A stretch of DNA of 64,000 nucleotides from Methylophilus methylotrophus DSM 46235 = ATCC 53528 (GCF_000378225.1 NZ_KB905146.1:106950-170949), one strand, 5' to 3'. Positions 49,730 to 58,411 are shown, counted from the first letter of the stretch. Notes: a model not told the origin generated them from the sequence alone. A program made the numbers and translations.

Positions 49730-50218
49730 TCAATAGCGTGCAGCGATCGCAGATTCCACCCACCCCTCAAGATGTTGGCTGATATAGGAATACACCTCCA
49801 CACTTGAAACGCCCAATGGTTCATAAGTGGGTGCAACGGACGATAACTTTTGACCGCCAGGCAGCATGATAGACTCGAATGGATTTGGACCCGCTATAGT
49901 CGTTTGCTGATTTTGGTCCATCAACTGATGGATACGTATGCCCAGCAAACCCTTCCTGCTTTCCATTGAACGTTGGATTTCATAGCGCACCCAGCGACAG
50001 GAAGCAGTCTTGGCACCGATCAGGACGATGGTGCAGCTGCGATGGCGAAGTTGTGCATCAATCCAGCGTTTGATCGCATCATCCTCTCCGCGGTTGACCT
50101 GCTCCCAGTGGTTATCGCAAACTGGCCGTCTGCGATGAATCGCGCCAATATTACGCACCATGGCAGCGCGCCAACAATCGTTTTGATAATCAAAGCTATA
50201 GAATACTCTACGGGCCAT
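49730..50218 (-). CDS. ThsB-like TIR protein (DUF1863 family)
   Basis: 162 residues. VFYSFDYQNDCWRAAMVRN opens the domain, followed by DNHWEQVNRGEDDAIKRWID, CTIVLIGAKTASCRWVRYEI and the C-terminal part with RIHQLMDQN: the order of the Thoeris ThsB/DUF1863 TIR-like family. Glu80 in WVRYE is in the position of the ThsB catalytic Glu. In Thoeris, ThsB senses phage and makes a cyclic ADP-ribose isomer. The start at 50218 is preferred over an in-frame ATG 39 codons earlier because it has GGGGAG upstream and matches the family N-terminus. Third gene of the TIR operon, 25 bp after the SLOG gene. Confidence 0.85.
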   Translation of the reverse strand: MARRVFYSFDYQNDCWRAAMVRNIGAIHRRRPVCDNHWEQVNRGEDDAIKRWIDAQLRHRSCTIVLIGAKTASCRWVRYEIQRSMESRKGLLGIRIHQLMDQNQQTTIAGPNPFESIMLPGGQKLSSVAPTYEPLGVSSVEVYSYISQHLEGWVESAIAARY

Positions 50219-50243
50219 TCTCTCCCCTATTACAGACAAAGGT

Positions 50244-50828
50244 TTAGGACAGTTTTTTATTGATCTCGGCGAAATGGCTATGAAAGAGCCGCGCGAAGTC
50301 GATATCCTCAAAATCTGAATTCGAGCCATAGCCATGATCTAGCGCCAGGTTAAGGGCAGCACCACCCGGTGACGGCACGGGCAGTATCCTGGCATCGGGA
50401 TGATAGTGCCTGAATATTTCATGCTCTTGTTCCACGCCCTCCATCCCGCCGATAAATACTGCCCCCACCAAATCTGGTCGCGATAGCATTTCTTTTCTCA
50501 TGCGAAGTAGGCTGGCTTCGCGATTGCCATACACCGCATTGGTAAAAATGATATTTTTAAAGCGGCGATTCTCCTCTGGAAAATAATCCTCAAAAAAGCG
50601 GCTCTGGTACAAAATCACTGCCTCGGAGTAGTCAATATTCAGGTCTTCGCAAATACTCCATATCATCGGCGTAATTGCCGGATGGCCACCCCAAACGATT
50701 TTATGTTGTTGGAGAGCCACAATGACCAATTCACGTACCGCACATTGAATCAGGAAAGGGTTGGCCGTTTCATGGTAGGTACCGCGCGTCGTCAGCGGCA
50801 CACTCGCAGAAAGAAAGATGGCACTCAT
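50244..50828 (-). CDS. SLOG-domain nucleotide-binding protein
   Basis: 194 residues, a single Rossmann-like SLOG domain: IFLSASVP start, KIVWGGHPAITPM loop, VGAVFIGGMEGVEQEHEIF and LPVPSPGGAA. SLOG domains bind nucleotide-derived signals; the one at the C-terminus of Thoeris ThsA binds cyclic ADP-ribose. Here it is a separate protein. Its ATG overlaps the upstream TIR gene's stop (ATGA), so they are translationally coupled. No membrane segment. Which signal it binds is inference. Confidence 0.82.
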   Translation of the reverse strand: MSAIFLSASVPLTTRGTYHETANPFLIQCAVRELVIVALQQHKIVWGGHPAITPMIWSICEDLNIDYSEAVILYQSRFFEDYFPEENRRFKNIIFTNAVYGNREASLLRMRKEMLSRPDLVGAVFIGGMEGVEQEHEIFRHYHPDARILPVPSPGGAALNLALDHGYGSNSDFEDIDFARLFHSHFAEINKKLS

Positions 50829-51958
50829 ACCCCCTCCTGTTCATATGCAAAATGCAACTCAGCCTCATTTATCCTGATCCACGGATAAGCTTGATCATCT
50901 ACCAGCCCGGCTTGTGACAACCATGTTGAATGCAAGCCAATAGGGTCATAAATCAAGGCGTCGGATTGTCGCAAAGAAGAATTATTATCCTGCTTGTTTA
51001 GCGGGACACCAAAGGTCATCTCTGCCTTCAAACACTTGCCACTGGCTAGCTGAATATAAGCCATATTGTGTGATCCCACGCCCATAAACCTTCCGCCACT
51101 GGCCTCCACCGCAATACGCACCTTGCTCGTGAAGTTCACCAGCCGCACGGCATAACTCTGGCTGCGCACTTCTTCGAGTTTCATACAAAGACGCTGCATG
51201 GCACTCTCTTCAAACTGTTTCGAAAACGAGTTAAATTCATTACCGGAAAGTTGTAGCAAGCTGGCCGTAGAGACTCTTGCGGAAGAGGTTGAATCTGGCC
51301 AACCCACCCTCAGGACACTGATCCCTTTAGCCAGGGCCCGTCCAAATTCTGCATTGGTCCACCGTCGTTCAAAATAAGTGGGCGTGTCCAGCATCAGCAA
51401 TACGTCTGCATCACATAACCTATGCCATAACTGGTGACTAAACTTTCGGTCCACCGTATTATCATCGTGATCAAGGAATACTTCGAACTGCCGCGCAGAC
51501 AGTATTTCAAATAATTGAGTCGCCGTCTCACTGAGCTCTTCCCGGCAATAACTTAAAAATACCTTACGCTGCTGGGCGAGCAGCCCGACACTTTGCAAAA
51601 GAGCAACGGCAACAGATTGCGCACCACAAACAGCATAATCAACATAGTCCAAAGGAGCTAATAAAGGAGGAAGTTCGACAGGCGCGTGTTTGGCCCGAGA
51701 AACCACAGGCACAACGGGAATGCCACGCACCAGCAACTCTTTCAAATTAGAAAGGTGTGCATTTTCACCACCAAAAAAAACCACGGCAGAAGGTTGTAAC
51801 TGATGAGGCCTGAACTCGGCAGGAGAAATCTCCCAACCCACCTCATTTCCTAAGCGTAAATTAAAAGCTTCCAGAGCACTCTTTAAAGATTTTTCTAATG
51901 CATGTATTTGAGCTTTGCTTGGCGCACCCAACACAGCCAGTTGATAAAGAGCCGCCAT
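50825..51958 (-). CDS. canonical TIR-domain protein with N-terminal sensor-like domain
   Basis: 377 residues. An N-terminal alpha/beta domain (about 1-125), then TIR at about 131-225: KVFLSYCREELSETATQLFE, EVFLDHDDN, DADVLLMLDTPTYF and RWTNAEFGRAL with the NADase Glu at 204. A C-terminal region (about 230-377) of unknown fold follows. GGGGGG precedes the ATG. Bacterial TIR domains of this type cleave NAD+. First gene of the TIR-SLOG-ThsB-like operon; motif copy k lies 145 bp upstream. Its role as effector or signal producer is not decided by sequence. Confidence 0.85.
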   Translation of the reverse strand: MAALYQLAVLGAPSKAQIHALEKSLKSALEAFNLRLGNEVGWEISPAEFRPHQLQPSAVVFFGGENAHLSNLKELLVRGIPVVPVVSRAKHAPVELPPLLAPLDYVDYAVCGAQSVAVALLQSVGLLAQQRKVFLSYCREELSETATQLFEILSARQFEVFLDHDDNTVDRKFSHQLWHRLCDADVLLMLDTPTYFERRWTNAEFGRALAKGISVLRVGWPDSTSSARVSTASLLQLSGNEFNSFSKQFEESAMQRLCMKLEEVRSQSYAVRLVNFTSKVRIAVEASGGRFMGVGSHNMAYIQLASGKCLKAEMTFGVPLNKQDNNSSLRQSDALIYDPIGLHSTWLSQAGLVDDQAYPWIRINEAELHFAYEQEGV

Positions 51959-52102
51959 TTTTACCCCCCAAAATACATCATTAAATTCAATAAGCCCATC
52001 ACCGAAATGTCTTTAATTTTTTATCGTAAACAGCATACAAATCACAAATTCGTGATAGCTATATTGTCTTACACGCATTTCATTCTCCCTATCAGAGACA
52101 CA

Positions 52103-52130
52103 CTGAAATCCGTGTAGGAAACGGGTGACA
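52103..52130 (-). promoter_or_regulatory. shared regulon motif, copy k (upstream of TIR operon)
   Basis: CTGAAAT-CCG-TGTAGGAA then TGACA; 145 bp from the TIR start. Nearly identical to copy f before the DUF3309-ku-ligD operon, including matching bases outside the core. Confidence 0.7.
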
Positions 52131-52148
52131 AGAACGCGAGCAACCCCT

Positions 52149-52193
52149 CAAACAAAAAGACTCAAGGAGTGTAGCCTTGAGTCTTTTTGTTTG
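52149..52193 (-). terminator. 19-bp perfect inverted repeat, terminator of PilZ gene
   Basis: Arms at 52149-52167 and 52175-52193 are perfectly complementary around a seven-base loop, with an AAAAAGACTCAAGG core and T-rich right arm. It follows the PilZ stop by 14 bases. The core AAAGACTCAAG is shared with the terminator at 15198-15230. Confidence 0.85.
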
Positions 52194-52207
52194 GCAATAT
52201 TGCTTTG

Positions 52208-52549
52208 CTACCTTGCCATGACAGATTGAATTAATTTTTTATTTTCTGGCGGCACTTCGAGAAACTCAAGGTTTGTCCTGAACCCCCTCATGCCGCACAG
52301 CGAGGAAAAAACAACTCGGCAATCAAATCTGTAGTGCCTAAGCCCAGAGCCGACAAACACCGGCACCTCCACATTACATAACTGGCCCGATTTGTATTGC
52401 TTATCAGCAAAAAGGCTCATTCCTGTCATGGAAATGTCGTGGGTGAATACCGTATATTTTCTGCCCGTATTATCCACCAGCTGGGATTTTTTGTGCCATG
52501 AACGACGATTTTGATCTACGGAGGTATGTTGGAAACTACTGTAAGACAT
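52208..52549 (-). CDS. PilZ-domain c-di-GMP receptor-like protein
   Basis: 113 residues from the ATG at 52549 (a GTG at 52567 would add six). The PilZ motif DISMTGMSLF provides the D-x-S-x-x-G part; the upstream RxxxR is only partly kept (NRRSWHKK, where the second Arg is Lys or shifted), so c-di-GMP affinity may be reduced. It would be an output for the four c-di-GMP enzymes in this window. The start lacks a clear ribosome site. Confidence 0.8.
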   Translation of the reverse strand: MSYSSFQHTSVDQNRRSWHKKSQLVDNTGRKYTVFTHDISMTGMSLFADKQYKSGQLCNVEVPVFVGSGLRHYRFDCRVVFSSLCGMRGFRTNLEFLEVPPENKKLIQSVMAR

Positions 52550-52567
52550 GGAAAACGCACTGTTCAC

Positions 52568-53196
52568 TCAACGAGTGTCACATTATATGATGAGTTGCGG
52601 TTTTTAACGCGTAAGACACGCGCTGGATAGGTAAATAGCCTTTAAGAAACGGCTGCCTATCCAGCACTGGCAAACAAGGCGACGTAAGAATCGAACCCCT
52701 AAAAGTAAAAAGACACCTCAATCGAGATGCCTTTTTAGCACGGTACCAATATGCAAATTAGTGTATGCGGATAGGGAATGTTTGCCCCGCTTAAAATAAG
52801 TCACCCCACTTCAAACGGTCCTAGTGGCAACTCACGCCCTGGATAGAATCATGCTGGAAACCAACGGTATTTGATATGGGAGAAATTCCCGTATTTTCCA
52901 GGATTCCATAATGCAATCACTTGCAAGCTCAACTTACCAGACTATGAACCATAAACCTTGTTTAGTCGAATTACCGCTCAGATATCTAGTAAATGAGTGG
53001 CGATTCGCTCTATGAGCATGGTTGAGATGCACAAATGCATAAGTTTCGAACAAAAAGTTGAGTCGTTACGACCTGACAAAACTGACGCTGACCACTGCGC
53101 CATGCCGCTCATCAATTGACGCCTATTCGTCGGGAGGCTTTAATTTCCACCACTATTATGCCCATATTCAGCCTCTTATCTTAAAACCATTGCATT
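52568..53196. other. gene-poor region between PilZ gene and ars operon
   Basis: About 630 bp with no supported gene. It contains a terminator-like imperfect hairpin at about 52707-52736 (AAAAAGACACCTC paired with GAGATGCCTTTTT, two mismatches) and a string GAATCGAACCCC at about 52688-52699 that looks like part of a tRNA T-arm but lacks any partner stem. A frame of 34 codons from 52911 has a passable ribosome site but no similarity known to me. Confidence 0.5.
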
Positions 53197-53216
53197 ATTT
53201 CTATAATTATGGAAAT
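53197..53216. promoter_or_regulatory. probable ArsR operator
   Basis: Near-perfect 20-bp palindrome running ATTTCTATAA-TTATGGAAAT (one mismatched pair), ending nine bases before the arsR ATG. Position and AT-rich symmetry fit an ArsR/SmtB-family operator. Confidence 0.6.
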
Positions 53217-53225
53217 ATAGAATAT

Positions 53226-53567
53226 ATGGACATTAAATCGGCAGTGACCCAACTCTCATCAATCGCTCAAGAGGCACGCCTGGAGATATTCCGCTTGCTT
53301 GTTCAAGCAGGGATTGAAGGGCTACCAGCGGGAAGTATCGGGGAACAACTCAAGATACCGCCAAGCACGCTCTCTTTCCACCTTAAAGAGCTGAGCCATG
53401 CCGGACTGATTAACTCACGACAGGTTAGTAGGTTCATTTATTACACAGCTAACTATGCTGCGATGAATGGGTTGCTTGCTTATCTTACTGAGAATTGCTG
53501 TGCTGGCGTATCTAAATGCTGTCCAGAGGCAACAAGCTGTCATCCAGAGAAAGGTAACAAATCATGA
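53226..53567 (+). CDS. arsR: arsenite-responsive repressor ArsR
   Basis: 113 residues: winged-helix DNA-binding fold (LEIFRLLVQAGIEGLPAGSIGE, recognition helix PPSTLSFHLKELSHAGL, wing RQVSRFIYY) plus a C-terminal Cys cluster at 91, 92, 98, 99 and 105 (NCCAGVSKCCP). The CC...C arrangement corresponds to the As(III) site of ArsR types with C-terminal Cys triads, as in Acidithiobacillus. It represses the operon until arsenite or trivalent organoarsenical binds. ATG at 53226 is chosen because the longer frame from 53058 begins with unrelated sequence. Its stop overlaps the arsI start. Confidence 0.9.
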   Translation: MDIKSAVTQLSSIAQEARLEIFRLLVQAGIEGLPAGSIGEQLKIPPSTLSFHLKELSHAGLINSRQVSRFIYYTANYAAMNGLLAYLTENCCAGVSKCCPEATSCHPEKGNKS

Positions 53568-54022
53568 AACGTATGCATTTGCATGTCTCCGTCGAGGACA
53601 TCACTCAAAGTATCGGCTTTTATAGCCACCTCTTTGGCGCTTCTCCGACGGTCTCTAAGCCTGACTATGCGAAGTGGATGCTCGATGACCCGCTAGTAAA
53701 TTTCGCTATTAGCAAGCGAGGTGGTAAAGCTGGTCTGGATCACATTGGCATTCAGGTCGAGCATGAGTCAGAGCTTGAGGAGATCAGACATCGTTTAGAA
53801 AAAGCCGAACTTAGCTTGGTGACTGAAGAAGGGACGACCTGCTGCTATGCAAAGTCAGACAAGCACTGGGTGCAAGACCCATCGGGGATTGCATGGGAAA
53901 CTTATCGCACATTAGACAGTGCCCCCACATTCAACGGTCAAGAATCAACCGAAGCTAACGCAGCCTGCTGTGTTCCTGCCACTCAAAAGATTGAATTCAC
54001 TACAAGAAAGAAGAGCTGCTAA
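53564..54022 (+). CDS. arsI: ArsI/CadI-family vicinal-oxygen-chelate C-As lyase
   Basis: 152 residues with a VOC (glyoxalase-like) fold. Metal ligands are likely His5 or His7, His60 (LDHIGI) and Glu112 (WETY); the vicinal cysteine pair C93-C94 in TTCCYAKSDKHWV is the As(III)-binding feature of ArsI, a non-haem Fe(II) dioxygenase that breaks the C-As bond of trivalent methyl- or aryl-arsenicals. CadI has the same pattern, so activity on organoarsenicals is probable, not certain. Overlaps arsR by ATGA; the C-terminal tail carries more Cys (AACCVPA, KKSC). Confidence 0.85.
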   Translation: MKRMHLHVSVEDITQSIGFYSHLFGASPTVSKPDYAKWMLDDPLVNFAISKRGGKAGLDHIGIQVEHESELEEIRHRLEKAELSLVTEEGTTCCYAKSDKHWVQDPSGIAWETYRTLDSAPTFNGQESTEANAACCVPATQKIEFTTRKKSC

Positions 54023-55069
54023 ATGAATGCTACCGCTCAACCCAGCCTGATCAGCAGCTTTGAACGTAACCTGACATGGTGGGTGCTTGGCTGCATTGTG
54101 GTCGGCATTGCATTAGGTCAAGTGTTTCCCGGCTTCTTTCAAGCAGTAGGTGGCTTGAAGGTGGCAGAAGTAAATCTGCCTGTCGCAGTCCTGATATGGT
54201 TAATGATTATCCCGATGCTGCTAAAGATTGACTTCAAGACCATGGGCGATGTGCTGGCGCATAGTAAAGGCATAGGTGTCACCTTATTCATCAACTGGAT
54301 AGTCAAGCCTTTTTCTATGGCCTTGCTGGCTTGGGTATTTATTCGTCACTTATTCGGTGACTTGCTGCCCGCAGACCAGATTGACAGCTATATAGCAGGC
54401 CTGATTCTGTTAGCTGCTGCGCCATGTACTGCCATGGTGTTTGTCTGGAGTGGCCTCTGTGGTGGTGAGCCTAAGTTCACGCTCTCACAAGTTGCATTGA
54501 ATGATGCCATTATGCTGTTTGCCTTTGCGCCGCTGGTAGCGTTGTTATTGGGGCTGTCTAGCATTGTCGTTCCATGGGACACGCTTCTGACATCTCTGGT
54601 GCTATTTATCGTGGTCCCTGTTGTCATCAGTCAATTTGTGCGTGAAGTTGTACTGGCAGGACGTCAGAAATCACTGGATGCATTACTTAAGCGTATTCAA
54701 CCAGTTTCCCTGACGGCACTGCTTGCCACACTGGTATTGCTGTTTGGTTTTCAAGGTCAGCAGATCATTGCACAGCCCTTTGTTATTGCATTGTTAGCAG
54801 TGCCTATCATCATCCAGGTGTATTTCAACTCAATGCTGGCTTACTGGCTGAATAAAAAGCTGAAAGTGGCTCATTGTGTCGCAGCACCATCCGCCCTGAT
54901 TGGTGCTTCAAACTTCTTTGAGCTGGCTGTCGCAACAGCGATCGCACTATTTGGCTTTCACTCTGGTGCAGCGCTAGCCACCGTTGTCGGCGTACTCATT
55001 GAGGTGCCCGTCATGCTGTCTGTCGTCGCCATCGTTAATCGTAGCCGCCATTGGTACGAGAACACCTAA
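54023..55069 (+). CDS. acr3: ACR3-family arsenite efflux permease
   Basis: 348 residues with ten hydrophobic segments. LLAAAPCTAMVFVWSGL contains the conserved Cys needed for arsenite transport in ACR3, and EVNLPVAVLIWLMIIPMLLKIDF is the family start. It extrudes As(III) by H+ antiport across the inner membrane. The ATG follows the arsI stop directly (TAAATG). Confidence 0.94.
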   Translation: MNATAQPSLISSFERNLTWWVLGCIVVGIALGQVFPGFFQAVGGLKVAEVNLPVAVLIWLMIIPMLLKIDFKTMGDVLAHSKGIGVTLFINWIVKPFSMALLAWVFIRHLFGDLLPADQIDSYIAGLILLAAAPCTAMVFVWSGLCGGEPKFTLSQVALNDAIMLFAFAPLVALLLGLSSIVVPWDTLLTSLVLFIVVPVVISQFVREVVLAGRQKSLDALLKRIQPVSLTALLATLVLLFGFQGQQIIAQPFVIALLAVPIIIQVYFNSMLAYWLNKKLKVAHCVAAPSALIGASNFFELAVATAIALFGFHSGAALATVVGVLIEVPVMLSVVAIVNRSRHWYENT

Positions 55070-55085
55070 CAATCGAAAGCTATCC

Positions 55086-55565
55086 ATGAATATTCTATTT
55101 TTATGTACAGGTAATTCCTGCCGCTCAATCCTCGCTGAAGCCACATTCAATGCGCTAGCGCCAAAAGGCATGAAAGCAATGAGTGCGGGCAGCAAGCCTA
55201 CCGGTGAAGTGCATCCCCGCTCTATCGCGTTGCTTAAGCGTGAAGGCATCGCTACTGAGGGTTATTACAGCAAGTCATGGGATAACCTACCAGTGACACC
55301 AGATATCGTGATTACAGTATGCAGCAATGCAGCGGGGGAGACCTGTCCAGCTTATCTTGGTAATGTGATAAGGGCTCATTGGGGAGTAGATGACCCAGCC
55401 AAAGCAATAGGCACGGATGCTGAAATTGATGCCTCATTCATCCAGGCATACTCAATACTTCGCAAGCGTATTGAAGCATTCTTAAGTTTAAGTCCTGAAT
55501 CGCTGGGTGACAAAGAGAAGCTAAAGCATGAGCTACAACGTATTGGTGAGATTGAATCTACATAA
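55086..55565 (+). CDS. arsC: thioredoxin-coupled arsenate reductase (LMW-PTP type)
   Basis: 159 residues with the low-molecular-weight phosphatase loop CTGNSCRS at residues 7-14 and the two relay cysteines C79 and C87 (VCSNAAGETCPAY), the set used by thioredoxin-linked ArsC to reduce As(V) to As(III). Start at 55086, 16 bases after acr3; an earlier in-frame ATG inside acr3 is rejected. Last gene of arsR-arsI-acr3-arsC. Confidence 0.93.
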   Translation: MNILFLCTGNSCRSILAEATFNALAPKGMKAMSAGSKPTGEVHPRSIALLKREGIATEGYYSKSWDNLPVTPDIVITVCSNAAGETCPAYLGNVIRAHWGVDDPAKAIGTDAEIDASFIQAYSILRKRIEAFLSLSPESLGDKEKLKHELQRIGEIEST

Positions 55566-55587
55566 CAGTGTCATTCGACATTTTAAA

Positions 55588-55667
55588 AAACGGCTTAAGT
55601 GAAATTCACCTAAGCCGTTGATTCTAAATGGTGGCCCCTCTATGAGTCGAACACAACACAAACGAAT
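55588..55667. repeat. attachment-site duplicate: tRNA-Ile2 3' part plus terminator, remnant copy
   Basis: Repeats 56171-56250 with roughly ten differences: hairpin AAACGGCTTAAGTG...CCTAAGCCGTT, then GGTGGCCCCTCTATGAGTCGAAC, which is the 3' part of the tRNA-Ile2 gene (minus strand). The 5' part of the tRNA is missing here. It also lies where the ars operon should end and could serve as its terminator. Confidence 0.75.
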
Positions 55668-55864
55668 TATTCATTCACGCCTGGGCAAATCCAAACTCCC
55701 ACGCCAAGCCAACATAACCGCCAATAATCGCCACCGGGATTACCGTCGTATCACCAACCACTGATTGCTTGGCTATGGCACAAGGCGTGAGACTGTGGGC
55801 TGGGCTGGGGGCCTCGAATGCGTGTGATTTGGGTGTATGCTGAGTTTGCAAATTGACGACTTGA
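55668..55864. other. unassigned DNA inside the att repeats
   Basis: About 200 bp between the att remnant and the integrase fragment. A minus-strand frame of 88 codons crosses it but has no ribosome site and no recognisable product, so I see no supported gene here. Confidence 0.45.
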
Positions 55865-56170
55865 CGAATCCGACGCTGCCCACTCAGCAAAAAAGACCCA
55901 TTATCCAATGATGGTTGGCACAATGCACTAGCAAAAGCCAATATTCAGGACTTCCGCTTTCATGATTTGCGCCACACATGGGCTTCTTGGCATCGTCAGG
56001 CAGGTACTAGCACCGACGAACTCAATGACTTAGGCGGATGGAAAACACGCAGTATGGTGGATCGCTATGCAAAGTTTGACTCAGAGAATTTGAGGTTTGC
56101 CGCCTCAAGGATAGAACAGCGCGATGGCAACAACGTTATACCGTTGTCACGTTCAGGTCACGTTGAAAGA

Positions 56171-56185
<15 letters not shown>
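55865..56185 (+). pseudogene. tyrosine integrase, C-terminal fragment
   Basis: About 107 codons with no start codon of their own. They read [14 protein letters not shown] (Arg box, HxxR), [19 protein letters not shown] with the nucleophile Tyr, and end [11 protein letters not shown] inside the right att repeat. The N-terminal and core-binding parts are gone and a stop in frame precedes it, so this is a remnant of the integrase that used the tRNA-Ile2 site. Confidence 0.85.
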
Positions 56186-56290
<105 letters not shown>

Positions 56291-56310
56291 GGAAAGCGTG
56301 GGATTATAAA

Positions 56311-58260
56311 CTAATCCTGACCGTTTTCTAAGAAGCTGCGCAGGCGTTCCGAGCGGGTCGGGTGACGCAGTTTACGCAGGGCCTTAGCTTCAATCTGGCG
56401 GATACGTTCACGGGTGACGTCAAATTGTTTGCCAACTTCTTCCAGCGTGTGGTCGGTGTTCATTTCGATACCAAAGCGCATGCGCAGCACTTTGGCTTCA
56501 CGTGGGGTCAGTGATTCCAGCACTTCACTGGTGGCGTCACGCAGGCTGGCGTAAACAGCTGCGTCCATCGGTGCCAGTGTGGTGTTGTCTTCAATAAAGT
56601 CGCCCAAGTGGCTGTCTTCATCGTCACCAATCGGCGTTTCCATTGAGATCGGCTCTTTGCTGATTTTGAGGATTTTGCGGATTTTTTCTTCCGGCATATC
56701 CATTTTTTCAGCCAGAGTAGCCGGATCAGGTTCCAGGCCAGTTTCTTGCAAGATCTGGCGGCTGATACGGTTCATCTTGTTGATGGTTTCGATCATGTGG
56801 ACCGGGATACGGATGGTACGTGCCTGGTCTGCGATTGAACGGGTAATCGCCTGGCGAATCCACCATGTCGCATAGGTAGAAAATTTGTAACCACGGCGGT
56901 ATTCAAACTTATCCACGGCTTTCATCAAGCCGATGTTGCCCTCTTGGATCAAGTCGAGGAACTGCAAACCACGATTGGTGTATTTTTTTGCAATGGAGAT
57001 CACCAGACGCAGGTTGGCCTCGATCATTTCGCGCTTGGCGCGTCGTGCACGAGCTTCGCCAGTGGTCATTTGCTTGTTGATTTCACGCAGCTCTTTGATT
57101 GGCAATCCCACGCGGTTCTGCAGGTTTTGTAAACGCTCTTGCTGGTCTAGGATAGAGTGCCTGAAACGTTCTAAACGCTCACCATAGGCAGGTTTGCCTG
57201 CCAGCTCGTCATCGAGCCAGTTAAGGTTGATTTCGTTACCGACAAAGCTCTTGATGAATTGCTGACGCGGCATATTGGCCTTGTCTACACAAAACTCCAT
57301 GATCTTGCGTTCGTGCGTACGCACCTCTTCCACCATGTTACGCACCTGGTCGCACAAGGCCTCAACCTGTTTGGCAGAGAAACGGAAGGCGGTCAGCTCA
57401 TCCAGTACTTGCTGATGCAAAGTTTTATATTCTGCATCGCTGGTGCCTTTATCCTCACGGATGGTGTTCATTTTTGCGTTGGCAGCACGGATGACGGCAA
57501 AGCGTGACAAGACTTCATCCTTGAGTTTGGCCAGCGCTTCGGCAGACATGGCAGACGCTTTGGCATCACCATCTTCTTCATCATCTTCATCTTCTTCGTC
57601 GTCGGCTTCTTCTTCCTCAACATCTGCGGCCGCCAGCGCGTCATCCAGACCCAAATCACTATCGATCAAACCGTCTACCAGTTCATCAACGCTCATTTCG
57701 TCTTTTTCAACCTTGTCGACCATCTCCAGCAACTGGGCGATGGTCGTTGGACAGGCTGCAATCGCCTGCACCATGTGCTTGAGGCCATCCTCAATGCGTT
57801 TGGCGATCTCGATTTCGCCCTCACGCGTCAACAGGTCAACAGTCCCCATTTCGCGCATGTACATACGTACTGGGTCAGTCGTGCGACCAAATTCAGAGTC
57901 CACGGTTGCCAAGGCCTGCTCAGCCTCTTCTGCCGCATCATCATCAGTCACAGCTGGTGGCGCATCAGACATCAACAACACTTCGGCATCCGGCGCTTCT
58001 TCATAGACCTGGATACCCATGTCATTGATCATGCCGATAATGCTCTCGATCTGCTCGGAGTCTTGCACATCGTCCGGCAGGTGGTCATTGATTTCGGCGT
58101 AGGTCAGGTAGCCACGCTCTTTACCCAGGACAATCAGGGTTTTCAGGCGGGTACGGCGTGCCTCGGCATCCAGTGCCTGGGTAGCGGGATCTTTAGGGGT
58201 TTCGACTTCGTTGATTCCGAGTTCTTTATCTAAACTTTTATCTGCTTTGGGTCTGGCCAT
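56311..58260 (-). CDS. rpoD: RNA polymerase primary sigma factor (sigma-70)
   Basis: 649 residues from the ATG at 58260 (AGAGGTGGA seven bases upstream). Region 1.1 (about 40-95), an acidic stretch of about 25 Asp/Glu-rich residues near 220-240 in the non-conserved region, region 2 with [25 protein letters not shown] and [15 protein letters not shown], region 3 and region 4 with the C-terminal helix-turn-helix [20 protein letters not shown]. Directs housekeeping transcription. Located downstream of dnaG as in most proteobacteria. Confidence 0.98.
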   Translation of the reverse strand: MARPKADKSLDKELGINEVETPKDPATQALDAEARRTRLKTLIVLGKERGYLTYAEINDHLPDDVQDSEQIESIIGMINDMGIQVYEEAPDAEVLLMSDAPPAVTDDDAAEEAEQALATVDSEFGRTTDPVRMYMREMGTVDLLTREGEIEIAKRIEDGLKHMVQAIAACPTTIAQLLEMVDKVEKDEMSVDELVDGLIDSDLGLDDALAAADVEEEEADDEEDEDDEEDGDAKASAMSAEALAKLKDEVLSRFAVIRAANAKMNTIREDKGTSDAEYKTLHQQVLDELTAFRFSAKQVEALCDQVRNMVEEVRTHERKIMEFCVDKANMPRQQFIKSFVGNEINLNWLDDELAGKPAYGERLERFRHSILDQQERLQNLQNRVGLPIKELREINKQMTTGEARARRAKREMIEANLRLVISIAKKYTNRGLQFLDLIQEGNIGLMKAVDKFEYRRGYKFSTYATWWIRQAITRSIADQARTIRIPVHMIETINKMNRISRQILQETGLEPDPATLAEKMDMPEEKIRKILKISKEPISMETPIGDDEDSHLGDFIEDNTTLAPMDAAVYASLRDATSEVLESLTPREAKVLRMRFGIEMNTDHTLEEVGKQFDVTRERIRQIEAKALRKLRHPTRSERLRSFLENGQD

Positions 58261-58411
58261 GGCCGATTCCACCTCTAAAATGGTTGTTGTCGAATGCTCA
58301 TCAACACTGCTAGACAGATCATTCGATATAACATTACGGGAAACCCTTTATTTTACCAGATTTATGCACGTTTTTTAAGCACACTCTCACGGTTTTTCGG
58401 GTGACATCAGG

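Noticed and set aside
52680..52700. tRNA-like T-arm string GAATCGAACCCC, possibly an att remnant.
   Set aside because: No complementary stem, no acceptor end and no match to the tRNA-Ile2 3' end.
55675..55941. 88-codon minus-strand frame next to the integrase fragment.
   Set aside because: Overlaps the recognisable integrase remnant on the other strand and has no family features.
57443..58006. Ser-rich plus-strand open frame of 187 codons within rpoD.
   Set aside because: Complement of the acidic Asp/Glu stretch of sigma-70, giving artificial poly-Ser.
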